8,854 bases of DNA. It comes from Streptococcaceae bacterium. Its GTDB lineage: Bacteria; Bacillota; Bacilli; Lactobacillales; Streptococcaceae. Below the pieces are notes generated by a model. The model did not search any database. It was not told where the DNA came from and was given only the letters and a program-made list of their open reading frames with translations. Positions 6,053 through 8,854 of the stretch are shown here, in pieces (within the stretch, counting starts at the first letter, position 1; each line of letters opens with the position of its first letter). The translations under genes were made by a program, and so were the position numbers. The DNA lies in NCBI GenBank assembly GCA_031285105.1, contig JAITWV010000108.1:1-8854 (forward strand). Direction: 5' to 3'.

Positions 6053-6595
6053 ATGCAAATTTTTTTAAGAAACTGGGAAACAACAGACGCACCTAGATTA
6101 TACGAATTAGCTAAATCAGAAAAAGTCGCCTTACTCACAGGTTTCAGCCCCCACGAATCAATCGAAAAAAGTGGAAAAATTATCCAAACCATCCTTCACA
6201 AAAAAGGGCACTACGCGATTGTTTTAAAACAGACCAATGAAATTATCGGCAATATTGGAATCGAAGAAATTTCACCAGAAAAAGAAGATGAGCATTGGAA
6301 ATCAGGGGAGTTGGAACTAGGTTTTTGGCTAGGAGAAGCGTATTGGGGGCAAGGTTACATGAAAGAAGCACTAGAAGTCGCACTAGATAAAGTATTTCGT
6401 GAACACAATGCGAAAAAAGTTTGGTGCGCGTATCAAGAAGAAAACAAGCAATCACAAAAGTTTCAAGAAAAGGCTGGATTTGTCTATCATCACACCAAGG
6501 AAATGCAGTGGAATGAAGCATTGGGCTATTTTTATTCGCTAGTTGTCAATGTGATGACCAAAGAAATATATGAGGAAGTTAGAAGCGTATATTGA
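6053..6595 (+). CDS. GNAT-family N-acetyltransferase (RimJ/RimL-like)
   Basis: A 180-residue protein with the layout of the RimJ/RimL branch (Acetyltransf_3). The N-terminal strand is IFLRNWETTDAPRLYELA, the central strand pair YAIVLK...IIGNIGI (residues 54-74), then GELELGFWLGEAYWGQGYM (85-103), where the QGYM turn is the acetyl-CoA pyrophosphate loop. The NKQSQKFQEKAGF segment (131-143) is the usual region contacting CoA before the last strands. This group acetylates amino groups of proteins or small molecules; the substrate cannot be read from sequence. The ATG follows GGAGG (6042-6046) with a 6-base gap. It appears monocistronic: 92 bases with a separate promoter precede the next gene, and no terminator is evident. 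Confidence 0.87.
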   Translation: MQIFLRNWETTDAPRLYELAKSEKVALLTGFSPHESIEKSGKIIQTILHKKGHYAIVLKQTNEIIGNIGIEEISPEKEDEHWKSGELELGFWLGEAYWGQGYMKEALEVALDKVFREHNAKKVWCAYQEENKQSQKFQEKAGFVYHHTKEMQWNEALGYFYSLVVNVMTKEIYEEVRSVY

Positions 6596-6617
6596 ACCAG
6601 TGAACCAAGAAAAAGGA

Positions 6618-6645
6618 TTGTTTAAAACTACTCATCTGATATACA
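6618..6645 (+). promoter_or_regulatory. Promoter of yaaA
   Basis: TTGTTT (6618-6623), 16-base spacer, TATACA (6640-6645) preceded by TGA (6637-6639), an extended -10. It lies 43 bases before the yaaA ATG. I see no obvious PerR-box palindrome. Confidence 0.5.
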
Positions 6646-6687
6646 ATGTTTTATAAAAATAAAAAATAAAGAAAGAGCCCAACCCAC

Positions 6688-7446
6688 ATGTATATAATCA
6701 TCTCACCAGCCAAGAAAATGAACATCAACCCTGATGACTTTCCGGTGCAAAATCAACCTATATTCCTAAAAGAAGCCAACCAATTGATGGAAATTATTCA
6801 AGGTTTATCTATAAAGGAAACAAAAGAACTCTGGCAATGCAATGATAAATTAAATGAATTAAATTACCAAAGATTTCAAAAAATGCAGCAAACACAACCA
6901 CTCACACCAGCAATTATGTCTTATGAAGGGTTGCAATATCAAAGTATAAACGCTGATTTGATGTCTCAAGAACAACTAGATTATCTTGAAAAGCATCTTC
7001 GGATTTTATCAGGATTTTATGGAATTTTAAAACCTTTTGACGGTGTTGTTCCTTATCGCTTGGAAATGCAGGCGAAATTGCAAGTCAGCCCTTTGATTAA
7101 AAATATGTATCAATTTTGGGATGAAAAATTATTTCAAGAATTAGCCAACGAAAAATTAATCATTAATCTAGCTTCAAAAGAATACAGCAAAGCGATTACC
7201 CCTTATTTAAACGAGCAAACGACATTTTTAACAATTTCTTTTGCCAGTTTTTGCACAGATAAACGTACAGGTATCCGTAAAGCTCGTGCCAAAGCGACTG
7301 AATCAAAAATAGCACGCGGACAAATGGTGCGTTTTATGGCGGAAAATCAGATTGAAACGGTTGAAAGAATAAAAGAATTTTGTGATAGTGGTTTTTCTTT
7401 CAATGAAGAGTTATCAACTGCAGATCATTTTACTTTTACGAAGTGA
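6688..7446 (+). CDS. yaaA: Peroxide stress protein YaaA (DUF328/UPF0246)
   Basis: A 252-residue, full-length member of the YaaA family. It opens with MYIIISPAKKM and has the core MSYEGLQYQ (77-85) and RILSGFYGILKPFDGVVPYR (105-124), the family's most conserved stretch. NLASKEYSKAI and the basic ARAKATESKIARG...RFM segment follow near residues 180-216. In Escherichia coli YaaA lowers free iron under hydrogen peroxide stress and so limits DNA damage; the family has a DNA-binding-like fold. The ATG has only a weak ribosome site (GAAAGAG about 10 bases upstream), unlike the strong sites elsewhere in the window, but the start matches the family N-terminus. An extended -10 promoter lies upstream. 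The gene converges on the MFS gene across a structured spacer. Confidence 0.93.
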   Translation: MYIIISPAKKMNINPDDFPVQNQPIFLKEANQLMEIIQGLSIKETKELWQCNDKLNELNYQRFQKMQQTQPLTPAIMSYEGLQYQSINADLMSQEQLDYLEKHLRILSGFYGILKPFDGVVPYRLEMQAKLQVSPLIKNMYQFWDEKLFQELANEKLIINLASKEYSKAITPYLNEQTTFLTISFASFCTDKRTGIRKARAKATESKIARGQMVRFMAENQIETVERIKEFCDSGFSFNEELSTADHFTFTK

Positions 7447-7464
7447 TTTACCTAGAAATAAAGA

Positions 7465-7644
7465 AGGCTAGAAGAAGTATATAGTGGTGAATCGAGCGCT
7501 TAGGCTTGAGTAAATTTTACCCCAAGGGCACTTCCTTTGGGCGCTCAAATCAGAGGTTCTTCGCTCGCGAAGGTTCTCTGATTTGAAAATTTAGCTCAAG
7601 GCTGCTCGAATGAACCCGGATTAGTAGTATGCCTGTTCTAGCCT
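7465..7644. other. Highly structured noncoding element (nested stems with two hairpins)
   Basis: The spacer between yaaA and the MFS gene folds in an ordered way on either strand. The outer stem is 7465-7473/7636-7644 (9 bp, AGGCTAGAA/TTCTAGCCT). Next are 7492-7497/7604-7609 (TCGAGC/GCTCGA) and a 14-bp stem 7505-7518/7586-7600 with one bulged G. Inside are two hairpins: 7521-7527/7534-7541 (one bulge, 6-base loop) and 7546-7555/7576-7585 (10 bp) continuing into 7559-7563/7568-7572 with a 4-base loop. It is visibly GC-richer than its surroundings and has no U-tract or convincing reading frame. It could be a structured RNA, a palindromic repeat element of the RUP/BOX kind, or an elaborate convergent terminator. 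Confidence 0.75.
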
Positions 7645-7653
7645 ACTATTTAG

Positions 7654-8854
7654 TTAATTAATCGTAGAGGGAACTTCCAACTCCACGTTTTTATCTTCAA
7701 CTTTTTTCATCCGAACGAGTGGTGATACTAACAAAGCAATTGCTGGTAAAACAACAATCGAAAGTTCTGGTTGTCCGCTGAATAATTCAAACAATCGTCC
7801 ACTCAAAAAGCCAACTGCTGCATAAGAGCCAAACATAATCGTCATGGCAAAAGACATCACTTTTCCGACGATATCTTCTGGTGTATGTTGTCCTAAATAA
7901 GTAAAGAAAAGCATCGAAAACATCGCCATCAAGCTATTGACCAAGAATAAGCCAATAATAATTGCTAGATAAGCAACAAAATCACTATTGGTCAATCCAA
8001 AGACAGCAGCAGTGATAATTAACACAATTGAACCACTAGCTAATAATGGTTGTGTCTTTTCAATCGTAATCTTTTTCTCAAATTTTCCTAAAACAAGAAC
8101 CCCAATAATCCCACCAACAGCAATCGCCCCTTGCGCAAATCCTAAGCGAGTTTCATCCATTTGCAAGATGGTTGTGATAAATACTTGTGGAATGAAAAAT
8201 AAAACAGGGCCTAAAATTAAAGCCATCAAACACATAGCAATCGTTGCTTTTTGTAAGGTTTTATTTTCTTTAAAGATATAGTTAAAGCCAGTTTTGGTAT
8301 CTTTGGCAATCATTTTGATCACAGTATCGGTTGATTTTTCAGGTTTTGTAAATGGCATCTTGATGAGTGAATTTAGCAGCATCGAAATGACGTAAAATCC
8401 AGCGCTAATATAAACGACCGTTGATAAGCCAAATGAACGCATGATGAAACCAGCAAACATTGGAGCAGCCACTCCTGAGCCTAACATCATAATCCAAGTC
8501 ACTTGATTAGCACGCATCAACTCTTCCATTGGAATCAACGAGTAAACGGCTGTTTCAAAGCTAGCAGATGGAAATGTTTGTAAAATCGTAACCACTATTA
8601 ACATGATAATTGATAAAATCATGACATTTAAGTGCCCTGTTAAAATAACATAAAGCACAATGGCGATGGCTGTTAAAAATTGGAAAAAGGTAACGACATT
8701 TTTTTTGTTTAACCTGTCTGCCATCACTCCGCCAAATGGATTAAATAAAACCATTGGAATCCAAGAAAACGCCATAACGGTTCCTAAAAGCGCTGGATTA
8801 TTGGTCGCCATTAGTATGTAAAGTGGTAAGGCAAAGTTAATTAATGAACTGCCT
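7654..8854 (-). CDS. MFS efflux transporter (Mef-like, DHA3/MFS_3), 5'-partial
   Basis: Integral membrane transporter of the major facilitator superfamily, similar in style to macrolide-efflux (Mef-type) proton antiporters. Multiple hydrophobic segments follow one another. Motif A is GGVMADRLNKK (residues 27-37 counted from the ATG at 8811), in the loop between helices 2 and 3. A Lys-rich central loop (KMPFTKPEKS...) separates the two six-helix halves, and the C-terminus is short and charged. The ATG at 8811 is not the true start: the frame stays open to base 8854 and the extra residues (GSSLINFALPLYIL) are a typical first MFS helix, so 5' codons lie beyond the window. The gene converges on yaaA. 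Substrate unknown; many such proteins are general exporters rather than resistance genes. Confidence 0.88.
   Translation of the reverse strand, partial: GSSLINFALPLYILMATNNPALLGTVMAFSWIPMVLFNPFGGVMADRLNKKNVVTFFQFLTAIAIVLYVILTGHLNVMILSIIMLIVVTILQTFPSASFETAVYSLIPMEELMRANQVTWIMMLGSGVAAPMFAGFIMRSFGLSTVVYISAGFYVISMLLNSLIKMPFTKPEKSTDTVIKMIAKDTKTGFNYIFKENKTLQKATIAMCLMALILGPVLFFIPQVFITTILQMDETRLGFAQGAIAVGGIIGVLVLGKFEKKITIEKTQPLLASGSIVLIITAAVFGLTNSDFVAYLAIIIGLFLVNSLMAMFSMLFFTYLGQHTPEDIVGKVMSFAMTIMFGSYAAVGFLSGRLFELFSGQPELSIVVLPAIALLVSPLVRMKKVEDKNVELEVPSTIN

Noticed and set aside
7988..8281. Plus-strand frame inside the MFS gene
   Set aside because: Antisense shadow of a well-supported membrane transporter.

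Overview
The window is AT-rich DNA from a low-GC Gram-positive bacterium. Strong AGGAGG-type ribosome binding sites, tightly packed genes, YaaA and Mef-like MFS proteins and HigBA-type modules suggest Lactobacillales, perhaps an enterococcus or a close relative. The taxon is an inference from style, not from a marker gene.

Bases 1-4254 hold a three-gene, apparently translationally coupled unit on the plus strand. It contains a large HerA/FtsK-type ATPase (open at the left edge), a small protein ending in an HNH/Endo VII 'WHH' nuclease toxin domain, and a SUKH (SMI1/KNR4) protein of the kind that acts as immunity to such nucleases. A strong intrinsic terminator closes the unit. The ATPase carries a roughly 50-residue Ala/Gly-rich hydrophobic stretch inside a Ser/Thr-rich region. 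The toxin has no WXG/LXG, signal-peptide or phage-type trafficking domain that I recognise. The simplest reading is a toxin/immunity pair served by its own pumping ATPase. A HerA-nuclease defence system with a guard protein is the main alternative. This is the most interesting system in the window.

Bases 4260-5880 hold two convergent HigBA-type toxin-antitoxin loci. The minus-strand locus is intact (higB then higA, with a clear promoter). The plus-strand locus keeps a complete HigA-like antitoxin, but its toxin gene has collapsed to a short relic that still shows the HigB N-terminal and C-terminal signatures. Between the two antitoxin genes lie a perfect 28-bp inverted repeat with no U-tract and a separate ordinary hairpin terminator.

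Bases 5880-8854 look more like ordinary chromosome. There is a small coding relic, a RimJ/RimL-like GNAT acetyltransferase, and yaaA (peroxide stress, DUF328). Next is a strikingly ordered multi-stem noncoding element, then a convergent MFS efflux transporter that runs off the right edge. The relic beside higBA suggests the toxin-antitoxin region sits at a rearranged junction.
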